In this document: positions 11,396 to 22,998 of the stretch, one piece after another | Position numbering within the stretch: the stretch's first letter is position 1 | How the letters are laid out: each line of letters opens with the position of its first letter | Assembly (NCBI GenBank): GCA_014218235.1 | Contig: CM024760.1 | Location: 147,327,245-147,391,244 of the forward strand | Reading direction: 5' to 3' | Origin: Colocasia esculenta | Lineage: Eukaryota; Streptophyta; Magnoliopsida; Alismatales; Araceae | DNA: 64,000 nucleotides | Translations under genes and position numbers: made by a program | Notes under the pieces: generated by a model | The model's input: the letters and a program-made list of their open reading frames with translations, nothing else | Databases searched by the model: none | Told to the model about the DNA's origin: nothing

Positions 11396-11534
11396 TAAAT
11401 GTTCTATGGAATCACTGTGGAATAGAAGAAGACACATGGAAACCCGAATCAACAATGAGGTGAAACTACCCCGACATTTTTGGTAAGACATTCTTCCAGT
11501 TATGATCATATGAATTTGGGGACCAAATTCTTTT
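11396..11534 (+). pseudogene. pol: Chromodomain end of gypsy C polyprotein
   Basis: The frame reads VLWNHCGIEEDTWKPESTMR from about 11399, the typical end of a chromovirus integrase chromodomain, then a stop and NYPDIFG. It is the only coding remnant of gypsy C. Everything upstream was replaced by LTR B, which entered at 11395. The remainder runs into the hairpin and PPT before LTR C. Confidence 0.85.
11512..11530 (+). other. Pre-PPT hairpin, stem GAATTTGG/CCAAATTC, loop GGA
   Basis: Perfect eight-base stem. It is followed by 18 bases containing the PPT and then LTR C. Compared with gypsy E (stem AAATTTGG/CCAAATTT, loop AGGA), outer base pairs differ and remain paired. Confidence 0.75.
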
Positions 11535-11548
11535 TAAGAGGGGGAGGA
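11535..11548 (+). other. Polypurine tract of gypsy C
   Basis: AAGAGGGGGAGGA directly precedes TGTAGCAACCC, the LTR start at 11549. Confidence 0.85.
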
Positions 11549-13140
11549 TGTAGCAACCCACTATTTTAAATAAATTAAATAAATAGGAATATTAAAGAAA
11601 AATGATTTAACTAAAATCCAATAAGCAAAAATACGTAATGGGCATTAATAAATGGTCCAAATAAAAGCTATTGCGCCAAAATAGGAGTTTTAAAAGATAA
11701 AATACAAGAAAATACACTAAAATTCATAACTCTAATATTGCCTAATTTAAAAAAGGGCAAGTAAGTCATTAATATGACTCATATACATATAAATTGGACT
11801 CCTAACCCTACTCTAACTAGCTAGCCATTAAATTAGAATCCCATCCTAACCCAATTAGGAGGATCAAAGGTAGGAAGGTTAGATAAACAAGGAAATTCGT
11901 AGTTAAAAGAGAAGTTAGAGTTGTGTTAGGAATAAACAATGCTAGATGCATAAATACACCCCACACCCTTCATGGCCGACCCTATTGCGTTGTTGAGACT
12001 TCTTGGAGGTTGAGGATGTTGAGCAACTATCTATTTTTCTAAACAGTTAATTATGATACTTTTTGCTATGACAAAACCTTATAATATCTATTGTTTCAAA
12101 CGTTATGTTTTTGCTATAACAAAACCTTTTAAGACTTTATATATGACAAATCTTCTAAATAAGTTGATCAGAATATACACCAAAGCATTTTGTTGAACTG
12201 TATAAACATTTATCTAAATTCATGTATACACAGAACCTAAGTATCAGCATAACAAAATTTCTCTAAGTCCACATCAACTCTCTTTAAACATCAACTCTCT
12301 TTAAACACCAACTCTCTTTGAACATCGATTCTGTTTAAACATCAACTCTCTTTAAACATTAACTCTCTTTAAACATCAACTCTCTTTGAACATCAACTCT
12401 CTTTGAACAACGATTCTATTTAAACATCAACTCTCTTTAAACATCAACTTTTTTTAAACATCAACTCTGTTTAGACAATCAATTGTCTTTAAACATCAAC
12501 TCTCTTATACATGGATTATGTTCACAATGATTACAGTCATTCAAACATCGATTCCCCTTGAACATCGATTGTCTCTCACATCAATTACCTTAAACAACGA
12601 TTGTCTTATGTTTAAACATCGATTGTATCTCATACCAACTTCTGTACTTGGAAAATACTTTTGCTTCTATCATTTACCACAGAACTTGATAAATCATTTC
12701 TTCATAAGTTTTCATTATCCATATTGGAATCTCTTTTACATAAGAATATTCTATATGAAACTTACAATTATTTTTCTGCTATCATAAAATTCAAATATCT
12801 TTTTGGCAGGAAAACTAATATTATCTATCTCATATGAAATGTCTTCTTGAGATCTGCAATGTCTATAAGATTATCATCTTTCTCACTACCAGTCAAATTA
12901 TTTTATCTCTGATCGACCATATAGTTAGGAATTAAATGTGATAAGCTGTATGGGCTATCTGTCAGAGATCTCCTGCTACATCCCTTATGTCAGAACTCTC
13001 TAACTTTCAGCATAAAGTACCCATACACATGTTTGTCTATCTTTTAATGTTCTAAACTTCTATCTATCTGAGCCTACTTGCTTTATATATGCATGTCACC
13101 TACTTCCAAAAGCATCGAGATATCTTTCTATCTTGTCCTT
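11549..13140 (+). mobile_element. 3' LTR of gypsy C, right end not resolved
   Basis: Begins TGTAGCAACCCACT after the PPT. The sequence is A/T-rich without coding capacity and carries a 17-bp minisatellite at 12271-12507. I cannot place the right end. By about 13140 the sequence resembles the copia S3 LTR that also flanks the LINE on its other side, so the LTR C/S3 boundary lies somewhere in 12640-13140. Confidence 0.6.
12271..12507. repeat. 17-bp minisatellite (ACATCAACTCTCTTTAA), about 14 copies
   Basis: The unit is repeated head to tail with substitutions (ACATCGATTCTGTTTAA, ACAACGATTCTATTTAA variants). Looser copies with CATCGATTGTCTC continue to about 12640. Confidence 0.9.
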
Positions 13141-13183
13141 TCAGGCTTGCAGAACATTTATGAAGCATGTCTTGCACATGGAG

Positions 13184-13195
13184 TTTTTTTTTTTA
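13184..13195 (-). other. LINE poly(A) tail (12 T on the plus strand)
   Basis: A run of 12 T directly abuts the LINE 3' UTR and marks its 3' end by target-primed reverse transcription. Confidence 0.9.
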
Positions 13196-13338
13196 TCGAA
13201 AGAGGTCCTCAGGGTCAGTGACTAGGAGAGTGGACTCTATTCCAAGGAATAGAATGTTCCCACTCCACCAGTGCGATCCACCCGGGCCTGGATTATAAAC
13301 ATAAGAGAGATATACAAGATCACAGGGGCATACCCCAG

Positions 13339-16300
13339 CTAAACTGGCCTAAGGTTTGGAACCCCAGACCGGTCCAAAGTAAGAGGACCTTTACACTCAC
13401 GAGGTAAGGACATGGAAGAAAGAAAGGTTACATGGCTAGATAACTTGCAACCGAAATTGGCCAAGGTGTCTACCACCTGGTTAGCTTGTCGATAGGAATG
13501 AACCACTTTAACATGTGAATTATGAATGTATGATTGAACTTCATGCCACCAGTGCAAACACTCCCAAGATGGTGGTTTATTGGCATTAATGGAAGTGACA
13601 AGAGTTGCAGCAGAGCAGATAAGGGACAACGTGAAACCATGTTCAGACGCCAGCCGAATACCATCACAAAGAGAGCGAACTTCAGAAACCAAGCTTCTGC
13701 CAAAGCCATAGTAGTGGGCAAAGGCCAAAAGGAGATTGCCTTTATTATCCCTGATACATCCGCCTCCCCCACAAGTCCTCGGATTCCCCTTACTCACTCC
13801 ATCAACATTAAGAACCAGACCAGTGTCGGGTGGGATCCATCTGACAAGTTTAAAAGAACTCGCTTTGATTTTTGGAGAGGCTGGATGTCCTTGAGGTGCT
13901 TGTCAGTTGAAGAGTTCTTCAAAACCATATTCTCAAGAGACGTGGAAACCATGAAGTGGATATTGTGTATAATCTATGCAGAGAAAGCCGCTTACCCTCA
14001 AACCGCATGAGGCATCTAGTGCGCCAGATTTCCCAAATAATGAGCATGGAAGAATACAGGGAGATAAAGCCATATGGCATTGTGGGATTACAAGTACACA
14101 AGATCTGCCATAGACGGTTGGTGATACTAGCATATGAGCTCATGTTAATATCCAGAATAGGTGCAACCCACTGCCAAAGCTTGGGCGCCAAATCACTAGA
14201 GATGAAAAGGTGGTTCGGGTCTTCATAGCAAGGGATTGTCCAACATGAACACCTGGAAGCAATGGCAATGCCATGATCCGATATGCGAGAATCCACAGGA
14301 ATAGCTCTGTATAACATCTTCCAACAGAAAATAGAGGCACGCTTATAGAAAGAGCGATGCCAGAGACGTGCCAAGGGCATCCTCTTCACTCCATGCAAAG
14401 ATAGCATCTTATACGCAGAAGAGGTAGTAAAAGAGCCGCCAGAAGACGCAGTCCAAACACAACAGTCCTCCTGATCGATCAACTAGATATCCTGAAGGAA
14501 AGTGGAGCACGGAAGGAGACTACGAATCGGATGATTTGCATTATTAATAACCTCCCGAACAGTGATCTGAGGCCCACTGTAAGGGGCAGAAATCATACCC
14601 TTGAGAGGATCTTTCCCAATCCAAACATGCTTCAGAAAATCCACACTCCTTCCATCGCCAATAACCCACTTGGAATTGTCAATGACAGTATGATGAGCAG
14701 TATTAAAAATCACTCTAGACATACCATGAGGAATCAAATTCTTGAAAGGTTCACCACAATCCACCTTAAATCTTGTCCTAGCATATCTAGCCCACATGGA
14801 AGAAGCATGGTAAATATTCCAAATTTGTTTGGTAGTAAAAGCAAGTTGGAAATGCCATAAACTCTTGATGTCAAGCCCTCCTTCTGAAATAGGACGATGG
14901 ATGATGTCCCAGGAAACCCAATGCTTCCGATGAATACCATCAGTTCCACTCCAAAAGAAATTAGCACATGATTTCTCAATGTAGTTAACCACTGTTTTAG
15001 GAATTGAAATCGCGACAGTAAGATAAATGGGGATGGAATTGAGGACTGATTTAATAAGCGTAGCCCTGCCAGCTTGAGAAAGAAATTTAGACCTCCAAGT
15101 ATTCATCTTGAGATTGATTTTATCAATGAGGAACTTGTAGTCAGCAACTCTAGTTCTTCCATATTTGAAGGGGACCCCAAGGTAGCGAAAAGCCCCCAGC
15201 TGCAGCTTAAAACCCGTGATGCTGGCAATCTTGTAAGCCAGGGAAAGAGGAGCCTTGGGAGATAAGATAAAGCTGCTCTTATAAGCATTGATTTTTTGCC
15301 CTGAACAGCGCTCATAGCTTCTCAAGAATTTCTGAAGCTTAATGATATTAGATCTTTGCCCATTTAAGAAGATTAAGGTGTCATCTGCAAAAAGCAAGTG
15401 TGAAACAGGCGGGCTTCCCCTGGGACCAGCAAAAGGAAGTAAATATGTAGAAGAGTAGAGATGCTTTAACCCCCTACTAAGGGCCTCTTCCATGATGATA
15501 AAAAGAGCTGGAGCTAAGGGGTCCCCTTGACGCAGTCCTCTAGATGATTTAAAGTACCCAACAGTACAGCCATTAAAAAGAATAGAGAACCAACAGTTGG
15601 TAACCAGCATGCCGATGTAAGAGATAAAGTGGTTTGAAAAACTGAACTGACGAAGCACAACAAACATGAAATCCCATTCAACTCTATCATAAGCCTTCAT
15701 CATATCAATCTTGAAAATAACATTATGTCCACATATCTTTCTGCCAAGATCCTAAATAAGCTGGTTGGAGAGGGAGATATTATCAACAATATTTCTACCT
15801 TTCACAAATGCACCCTGCTCCACAGAAATGATCAGAGGTAAGATATCGGTTAGACGAGCACAGATAATCTTGGAAACGATTTTATAATAGAAGTTACAAA
15901 TGCTTATAGGCCTAAAGTCCCCAAAGGAGGATGGATGGGGAACCTTAGGGATGATAGCGATCAGGGAGGAGCTAACACCTCACGGCAGAAATAACATCAA
16001 CAAAAACAATATCCCAGCAAGCCTTAAAGAAACAACCCGTAAAACTATCTGGTCCTGGCGCACCATCACCATTCATAGCCCAGACTGCCGGCTTAACCTC
16101 TTCATCTGTGGGAATAGAAGATAAAGCCTTATTCTGATCATCATGAATAAGCAAAGGGATAGACTGCAACAAAGAATTTTCGATAGTGTGGTTTTCTGAA
16201 GTTAGTAAATTATGAAAGAAAGTAACCGCCTCATTAGAGAGATGATCTTGGTCTTCACACCAAACTCCATTAACTTTGAGACAATGAATATAGTTCCTCC

Positions 16301-17415
16301 TTCTGTTGCCTTGTACGACAACATGATAAAAAGAAGTGTTCTTATCACCATCATTGAGCCATTGCACTCTGGCCTTCTGTGCCCAGTAAATTTCTTGACA
16401 ATTCAGAGCACGTCGTAGACTCGCATTAGCAGCATTGAGGCTGGACCTGTTGTCAGCAAAGGGATAGTCATCAAATTGAAGTTTCATGGCCTCCACCTGA
16501 CTTTCTGCTTGAAGGACCACTTCCTCCACCATTCCAAAAACATTTTTATTCCAAGACCACAACATTTTTTTGATGTCTTTCAACTTAAATTGCAATGTTT
16601 CAAATGGGTTTGGAAAAGATGCTTTAGTATTATTCTAGACATCAGCCACAGTTTGAGCAAAGGATTCATGGGTGACCCACATTTTTTGGAAAATAAACCT
16701 GAATGCCACAGTCGTATAGCTGATAAGATTCATGAGCAAAGGGGCATGATCAGAAGGCCCTCTGGGCAGATGCTTAACACAAAACCCAGGGAAAGACGTT
16801 TGCCACTGAGGGTTAATAAAAATCCGATCCAGCCTTGCCTTGACAGCAGCTTGACCAATTCTATTGTTCGACCAGGTGAACTGCTGGCCTATATAACCAG
16901 CATCTAAAAGACCAGCAGCAATGAGAAAGAATTAAAATCCAGCATAGCAGTGGTATTGGGAAGAGCCCCGCCCTTCTTATCAGAAGGGTTAGAAACACAA
17001 TTGAAATCTCCCCCAACAAGCCAAGGTAAAGAATTATTGCTGCCCAGGACCAGGAGATCATCAAAAAGGACACGATGCAGGCCCACGTCGCATGCAGAAT
17101 AAACCGCAAAAATCATGCACACAGGATGGTCACCTCTCATGATATTACCCGTAATAAACTGGTCAGATCTACCAATAACCTTCAAGGAAACATTATTAGA
17201 CACATTAACCAAATTTTAGACTCCTCACCTGCATTTCCAGCATGGGCATCCATATTCAGGTAACGACATATACTAGCAGCCCTATTAAAAGGAATCTTAG
17301 GTTCAAAGATAGCAATAACCTGCAACTTGTTATCTTTAATATGGCACTTAAGCGATCTCTTAGAGGCCAAATTAGAAATGCCTCTCATATTCCAAAATAA
17401 TGCAGAAATATTCAT
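13339..17415 (-). pseudogene. LINE ORF2: endonuclease, reverse transcriptase, zf-RVT, RNase H
   Basis: The probable start is the ATG at 17415-17413, which overlaps the ORF1 stop as ATGA. The APE-type endonuclease has FWNMRGI near the start, GGDFNC near 17020 and SDHAPLL near 16755. The RT follows: KARVQWLNDGDKNTSF upstream, GPDSFTGCFF, KAYDRVEW near 15695, GLRQGDPLAP, and the catalytic FADD near 15390. A zf-RVT region covers about 14480-13930. The C-terminal RNase H begins VDGVSKGNPR near 13800 and ends with QANQVVDTLAN. At least four frameshifts (about 17200, 16900, 15970-15700, 13920-13800) and stops (one near 15755) destroy the frame. Plant L1 elements are known to carry an extra RNase H domain, so its presence is expected. 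The RT and EN motifs that can be seen are intact. Confidence 0.9.
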
Positions 17416-18821
17416 GAGGAAAAATACCCTGAGGACCCTTCCACAGCTTTCGCTTTGGACCATGTACAAACACCCAGCTTAGGAGCCACCACACCATCTT
17501 TGGTAAGTCTTACAGTTGCCATAAAGATATTCTCCGAAATAGCAAGATGCGAAGCAGGAACCCGCGGGGCACCAGAGACTGGATCGATCAAAGATACCAC
17601 CGGATTTTTATTACACTCAGAGTCGACTAACTTGCCCTGGTTCTCCTTCAGAATATTCTCCCGCAAACCAGAAGATTTAGTACCATGCGAGTCCTCAGCA
17701 CAGTTTGACAGGACTGGGGAGGTAGCTGCCGGCAACACCTCCGGCAGAATGATCGAAGTAGCCCCTGGATTGTGATCAGATAAGTCCTCAACTAGAGGCG
17801 CATGTACGTGAATAGTACCATGCACGTCCAGGGAAGCATCATGCAAACTGACAGCAGCTACTGGCTCCACACAAAGCCTATCATCGGGGGACGACCCTTG
17901 CACAGGCTTCAGAACAAGAGGGACCTTAGGAACATCATTTTCATTACGGACAGAGGGGCCTCCAAGATTCTTAAAAGATTCCTTATTACCACAAACATCA
18001 TCAGCTAGGTGTTCAAAAACATTTCTAACCAGGATGGTCGAGTCTGGCTGCTTTGGCATATTATCCTTAAGATTTGCTCCCTTGCGTTTAACCATACGCC
18101 ACTCCTTATCAAAAGCTTTATCTTGACCAGGCAAAGTAGAAACTACAGCAGTATGCAAATTCTGAGATTGAACCTTTTCCATGGGCTTCTTCTTACAATT
18201 TTCCTGAGTATGACCCAACCTCTGGCAGAAATTACAGATAGGCGGCACCCTATGAAAGTTAACTGCCGGCCAGAAACCCTTCTCACCATGCCCAATCTAG
18301 ATACGATCTGAAAGCGGCTTAGCAATATCCACATCAACACATACAAGATCCTCAGCTGTTTGAGTCCAAGCCAGGGTAGAGTCATGGATGTGAAGAACCT
18401 CTCCAAAATTCCCAGCGATGCATCTGAGGTAGTCTTCATTATAAAGATTAATAAGATTTGGAAAGCCCACCCAAATGGGAATAAGCATGGGATCATCAGA
18501 GAAATTGAAATCGGCAGACCACCGAAAAAATGGAAAAAGAAAACCTTTAAGGTATAGGTTCTTCTGGACAAGCACCTTCAAAAAGTCCTCCTCGTCAAAG
18601 AAACGAAATAGTAGATGCCTTGGGTTCAATATACTAATAATGCAGTCACCCTTGAGAGCCAACCTTTGAGAGAGACAGCTTTTGATATCTAGAATTGATG
18701 GCCTACCATAGGAGCATTTGGCCACAATAGCCAGCCTAAGAGGTTGCTCAGATTTCCTGATCTCCAACTTAGTAAAATAAACCGCAGGCAAGCCGTCATC
18801 AGTAAACGTAGGAGCCTTCAT
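17412..18821 (-). pseudogene. LINE ORF1: DUF4283-like domain plus CCHC zinc knuckle
   Basis: Starts at ATG 18821. The first 175 residues match the DUF4283 type of plant L1 ORF1 (FFDEEDFLKVL, PIWVGFPNL). An in-frame TAG at 18299-18297 follows SDRI. The same frame continues with GFWPAVNFHRVPPIC and a CX2C knuckle (CNFCQRLGHTQENC), then a long Ser/Pro/acidic tail ending at 17412. With that single stop removed the frame would be open for about 469 codons, the usual ORF1 size. It acts as an RNA-binding chaperone in L1 RNPs by family knowledge. The stop TGA overlaps the ORF2 start. Confidence 0.88.
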
Positions 18822-19034
18822 GACAGATCAATCTTAGAAGGACGCAAGGAAGAAGCCAACGCACGCACAAAGGAGAGGCCCTCCAGACCAGAAGACTCGA
18901 CAACATCCATCGCAAGCAGGGCAGCATTGCCCGCCGACAACCGCAAGGCCGCCGGCAGACCAAGGAAGATGCCCAGAACCTACACTACGCAAAGAAACCC
19001 AGAGCTTCTCTCTCTAGAATTCTAGAGAGAGAGA
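18822..19034 (-). other. LINE 5' UTR with a perfect 26-bp palindrome at its end
   Basis: G/C-richer leader upstream of ORF1. At 19007-19032 a perfect palindrome centred on GAATTC has arms TCTCTCTCTAGAA and its complement. Beyond it the sequence turns into copia-LTR-like DNA. Confidence 0.65.
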
Positions 19035-19997
19035 TGCCAGAGCTCGTCAAGAGGGCAAAAGCATTTATGAAGCTCTTTCTCAAGCATGAAGCTACAAAAT
19101 ATAGCATGAAGACGTTGGGACTCATGGATCTAAAGACTTGATGGATAAACCTAAGAAGATCAAAGTCTCCTCTCAACGGACATCCTTCAAATGGCTAGCT
19201 TCCAACGGCCACAAATTCAAACGGGCAAATTTGAAGCTCATACATATAGAAGCCGAAGCTTGAAGCCAATAACAAGAAGAACACAACAAGATACACATAC
19301 AGAAGATACATAGAAGAAGATAGAAGCTCACCTTCCACTCCAATCTAAAAAGCTAGAAGAGCCACTCAAAGAGAAAGAGAGAGCCACTCCTCAAGCCTCG
19401 ACTTGCAAGCTCTCCATTGGCGATTAGAAGTCTTCTTCGCTTGGTGGTTTTCTACATTGCAGATTCTTTTTAGTCCACCTTAGTGTTAGAAAGAGCTTGA
19501 GCTCCACTTTCATTTGATTCTCCTTCTGAATCTCTATGTCTACTCATTTCTGTTGAGCAAACACACAAGTTTTCAACTTCTGTGTAAGATAACCCGTAGG
19601 GGGTTTGTACCCTGCAGTGCCCCTCTTGTGAAGGGAAGATCTACAGTTATAGATGGTCTTATACCCCTTGGTTTAAGGGAAGACTTGATGGTCTGCAAGT
19701 AGTTGTATTTCCTCTCAGTTGAGAGAAGGCCAAGTGTGCTTAGTAGTTAGTGAAATCCCAAGTGGTTGCTTGGGGACTGGACGTAGGACTTCTATATGGG
19801 AAGAGCTGAACCAGGATAAAATCTCTTGTGCATTTCTGTGTGATTATTTATGCCAAGTTTACAGTTGTTTCACACACACCACACTAAGTACTAACGACTC
19901 TATTTATTGTTGTTTATCTTTTAGATAAAATTTTAAAAGCGCAAGAAGTCCTATTCACCCCCCCACTAGGACAACTTAGTGCCATCTCGATCCAACA
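19035..19997 (+). mobile_element. 5' LTR of copia S3, right part
   Basis: Ends GATCCAACA at 19997, directly before the PBS. Near the end is TATTCACCCCCCCACTAGGA, typical of SIRE-like copia LTR ends. The left part of this LTR probably lies left of the LINE (about 13050-13183). No coding capacity. Confidence 0.75.
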
Positions 19998-19999
19998 AG

Positions 20000-20011
20000 T
20001 GGTATCAAAGT
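20000..20011 (+). other. Primer-binding site of copia S3
   Basis: TGGTATCAAAGT matches initiator tRNA-Met complementarity except for two bases. It starts three bases after the LTR end. Confidence 0.8.
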
Positions 20012-20048
20012 GAGGTCTTCTTAGAAGGATCGAAAGATTTGAGAAGAG

Positions 20049-21475
20049 ATGGCATCCGAAGGTCAGTCAGTCACCAGACCACCGTTCTTCGATGGTGAGG
20101 ACTACCAATACTGAAAGATGTGAATGGAATGCTTCATCAGGGGCACAGACTTTGATCTGTGGCAGGTAATAGAAATAGGTGATTATATTATTTTTCCAGC
20201 TGAAGGTACTACTGCAATTACTGCAGCTGATAAAGTTAAACTGTCTCTAAATTTTAAAGCTAAAAACAATCTATGTTGTGCTTTATCAAAAGAGAATATA
20301 GTAGATTATCATTATGTAAATCCGCTAAAGAAATGTTGGATAAATTGCAAGTAATATATGAAGGAACTGATAAGGTGAAACAAACTAGAATAAATATTTT
20401 TGTTTCACAATATGAGCAATTTAAAATGCTTTCAAATGAAAATGTCACTCAAATGTACAATAGATTTTCAAGCATAGTAAGCTCTCTTGGAAAATTTCTT
20501 TCTGATGAAGAAGCTGTTAGAAAAATACTTAGATCTTTAACTCTTTCATGGACCCCTAAGGTCTCTGCTATTGAGGAAGCCCATGATCAAACGAAACTTT
20601 CCATTAATAAATTAATTGGTTCCCTTATGGCACATGAAATAAATATGGAAAGATTTTCTGAAAATACATCAAAAAAGAAAATGCCAAATGCTTTGAAGGT
20701 TGCAGATTCTTCCTATACAGATTCGAAGGAGAAAACAGATGAAAGTGATGATGAAGCCATGCTGTCAAGAAAGTTCCAACGAATTCTTGCAAAGAAAAAG
20801 AAGTTAGGCTCAAAAAGGTACTTCAAAAGAGAAAAGAAGAAAGAGACAACCTGTTATTAATGCAATCAGCCTGAACATTACAAATCTGAATGTCGCAAGC
20901 TCAAGAAGAAGGATCTGGCTGAAAAGTTTGATAAGAAAAAGGGCAAAGAAAGAAGATTCAGCAAATACAAGAAGAAGGCAATGTCCGTAGCATGAGATAA
21001 TGAAGAAGCTACAACTTCAGATTCCTCAAGTTCAAAATCAGAAGAGGAACAAGTCAATCTAGCCCTCATGGCAGGACTAGAATAGGTAAATTCTGAAACT
21101 TATTTTACATCTTGTTCAGAATCTGACTCTGATAGCTTAGAAGATGCATTTAATCAACTGTATGAAAAAATATAAAATAGTAGTTAAACAAATGAAAATA
21201 GTTAAGATCAACTTACTAAATCAAGAAAAATCCAACACTTTTCTAAAAAGTGAAATAGAAAAGATAGGACAAAACGTAATTGAAACAAAAAGATCAAATG
21301 AATTACTCTGTAAAGATCTAAAAGTTAAAAATAGTAAAATCATGGAACTTGATACAAATCTAAAAGAATTGAAAGATGAAGAAAAATTAAAAGAAGAAAA
21401 TGACTATCTGACCTGTCTGACAACTAGAGTCGACCTACTTTGACAAGAACTTTGTAAACCTATATGAATGAAGAG
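20049..21475 (+). pseudogene. gag: Copia S3 gag, truncated
   Basis: The start is MASEGQSVTRPPFFDGEDYQ at 20049, the usual copia Gag N-terminus, followed by two early stops. A frameshift near 20290 leads to the UBN2-like region (SAKEMLDKLQVIYEGT, EEAVRKILRSL). A CCHC knuckle follows near 20850, where a TAA replaces its third residue (CY-stop-CNQPEHYKSEC). Then come an acidic/Ser linker with further stops and a Lys/Glu-rich coiled coil (21144-21440). No protease or pol follows: the element is cut where minus-strand copia S2 LTR sequence begins, around 21475 (boundary uncertain by about 40 bp). Confidence 0.85.
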
Positions 21476-21479
21476 TAGA

Positions 21480-21665
21480 CCATCAAAACATGTCATTAAC
21501 AGTAAGATATGAAATATTAACTATCAACAACATGTTGTTTGAGCATTATTGTAATATATTCAATATGTTCATTATGTCATCATCAAAATCAAAGTATGAG
21601 TGATGTTCATTGGCCATCATTGAAGGATCATCATTAAGAAATTCCAATATACACTCAACACAACA
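21480..21665 (-). mobile_element. 3' LTR fragment of copia S2
   Basis: Read on the minus strand it starts TGTTGTGTTGAGTG right after a PPT (TCAAAAATGGGGAGAA, 21666-21681). It then runs about 185 bp before joining S3 gag. The rest of this LTR is missing. The start resembles that of the solo copia LTR (TGTTGGGTTCTC, 24628 leftwards). Confidence 0.65.
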
Positions 21666-21850
21666 TTCTCCCCATTTTTGATGACAACAAAATAAATGCA
21701 CAAACTTGGTCTTTTCATACTAATTCTCCCAACTGTTCATAAGAACTCATTCTCCCCCTGTCTGCAATTTCTCCCTCATCATACCAATTACCCCAACATG
21801 CCAATTTCTCCCCTTTTAACTCTCTGCAATTTCTACCCCTTTTTGACAGC
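21666..21850 (-). other. PPT and additional PPT-like blocks of copia S2
   Basis: On the minus strand, runs such as AAGGGGTAGAAATTGCAGA, AAGGGGAGAAATTGG, GAGGGAGAAATTGCAGA, AGGGGGAGAATG, GGGAGAATT and finally ATGGGGAGAA precede the LTR. The last is the likely functional PPT. Multiple PPT-like tracts before the 3' LTR are a published feature of Sireviruses, which supports this lineage assignment. Confidence 0.7.
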
Positions 21851-22617
21851 ATCAAAAAGATAGAGAAGATAAAAGTAAATGGAAGGAGTTTAGGAAATGA
21901 AGTGGTGAAAGGAGATGTTCAGAAATGAGCAAAATAAATGAGGCAAAGTGATATGGACATATGAGAGAAATTATTGTGTTTTGTGATTGTGCATCAAAGT
22001 TTAATAAAAAAGACACATTCAACACAAAGTATAGTAAAATATAATAATCTGAATGAAGTTAAAATAATGATGCAAATGTGTTTTGAAGTGACCTATATGA
22101 GTAAGCAGAAGTGTTTAACAAGCAAGTTAGAAGCTTTAAATGTAACACAATGTAGAATAACAGGTCTAAACTCAGTATACATGAACTGTATTCAAGTCTG
22201 AAGCTTTTCTGTCCGGCCTATTTGAATTTCCTTTCATTTTTAACTTGAAAAGAATACAAGAATAAATTAGTTAAATCTCACTTTTCAGTGCAAGAGATCA
22301 CATTTATCAGATGCAAGAGCTCCTGATTACTTAATGGTTTAACTTTCATTATCTTATACAGAGTTGAAATTTTTATTTTTCACGTTTTGACGCGAAACAA
22401 ATCACTTTTTAGATGAAATAGCCCAGTTACTCAGTGGTTCAAGAATTTGCATTGCTTTGCTTGCATCTTTCCAGATAATTGTTCATTTACTTTTAATGAT
22501 CCGCATGATTATTCTTGCTTAGACCAGAAAAGTCATGGCTACGAATATAGATATATTATTCTTAGCATATGGTAAAACTGAAGCTTAAATTGGCACGTGT
22601 TAAACAGTAATGCCACT
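21851..22617 (-). other. Copia S2 3' non-coding region, distal part
   Basis: A/T-rich with no recognisable protein. It is continuous with 33151-33584 across the gypsy A insertion and lies between the S2 RNase H end and its PPT. SIRE-type elements often have a long 3' region here, sometimes env-like; I see no membrane protein. Confidence 0.55.
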
Positions 22618-22622
22618 CATGT
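22618..22622. repeat. Target-site duplication CATGT, left copy (gypsy A)
   Basis: CATGT immediately left of TGTAGCGG; identical CATGT at 33146-33150 immediately right of GTTACA. Confidence 0.92.
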
Positions 22623-22976
22623 TGTAGCGGTCCTCGCCGTTCAGACCCGTTAACCCAATAACGAACTTGACACGACTCCGCCTCCCGCGATCGGGCCGAA
22701 GCCTCGCAAGGGATACCATTCACAAGTCCGTACAAATATAAAGAAGACAACTCAAATATGTATAAGATTGTGAATCTCACAAATATTTACATGAAATGTA
22801 CATAGCCAATACTCAACAGTAACATGACTACAACAGAAACCTGAGGCATACCCCGAGGTATACAACAGTAAGAAAATTACACTGCCAGTGGTGCAGACCC
22901 TCCGCTATGATGTGGCTCAGAGCTAGACGGCGGGTGTGAGGTCTCCTGCTCTCCCTCACCTGAAATGGGTAAGGGT

Positions 22977-22998
22977 GAACCTCTCGAGTCACTGGCTC
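22977..22998 (-). other. Conserved LTR hairpin, gypsy A left LTR (GAGCC/GGTTC)
   Basis: On the minus strand GAGCC pairs with GGTTC through one wobble. It is followed by ACCCTTACCCATTTCAGG. In the other LTR (31358-31379) the opposite arm has changed, so the ancestral stem was probably GAGCC/GGCTC. Confidence 0.6.

Larger units (their letters stand above)
13184..19034 (-). mobile_element. L1-type LINE, near full length
   Basis: On the minus strand it runs from a 5' end near 19034 through ORF1 (18821-17412) and ORF2 (17415-13339) to a 3' UTR and a 12-base poly(A) (T run at 13184-13195). The domains EN-RT-zf-RVT-RNase H and a DUF4283/zinc-knuckle ORF1 are those of plant L1 elements. It sits in what looks like a copia S3 LTR: both flanks have words such as CATTTATGAAGC and CAAGCATGAAG. 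No convincing target duplication was found. The many frameshifts indicate an old, inactive copy. Confidence 0.9.

Noticed and set aside
13155..13183. Target duplication for the LINE based on CATTTATGAAGC at both sides (13154 and 19065)
   Set aside because: The copies are not adjacent to the poly(A) and the 5' end and are imperfect. They look like internal repetition of the copia LTR.
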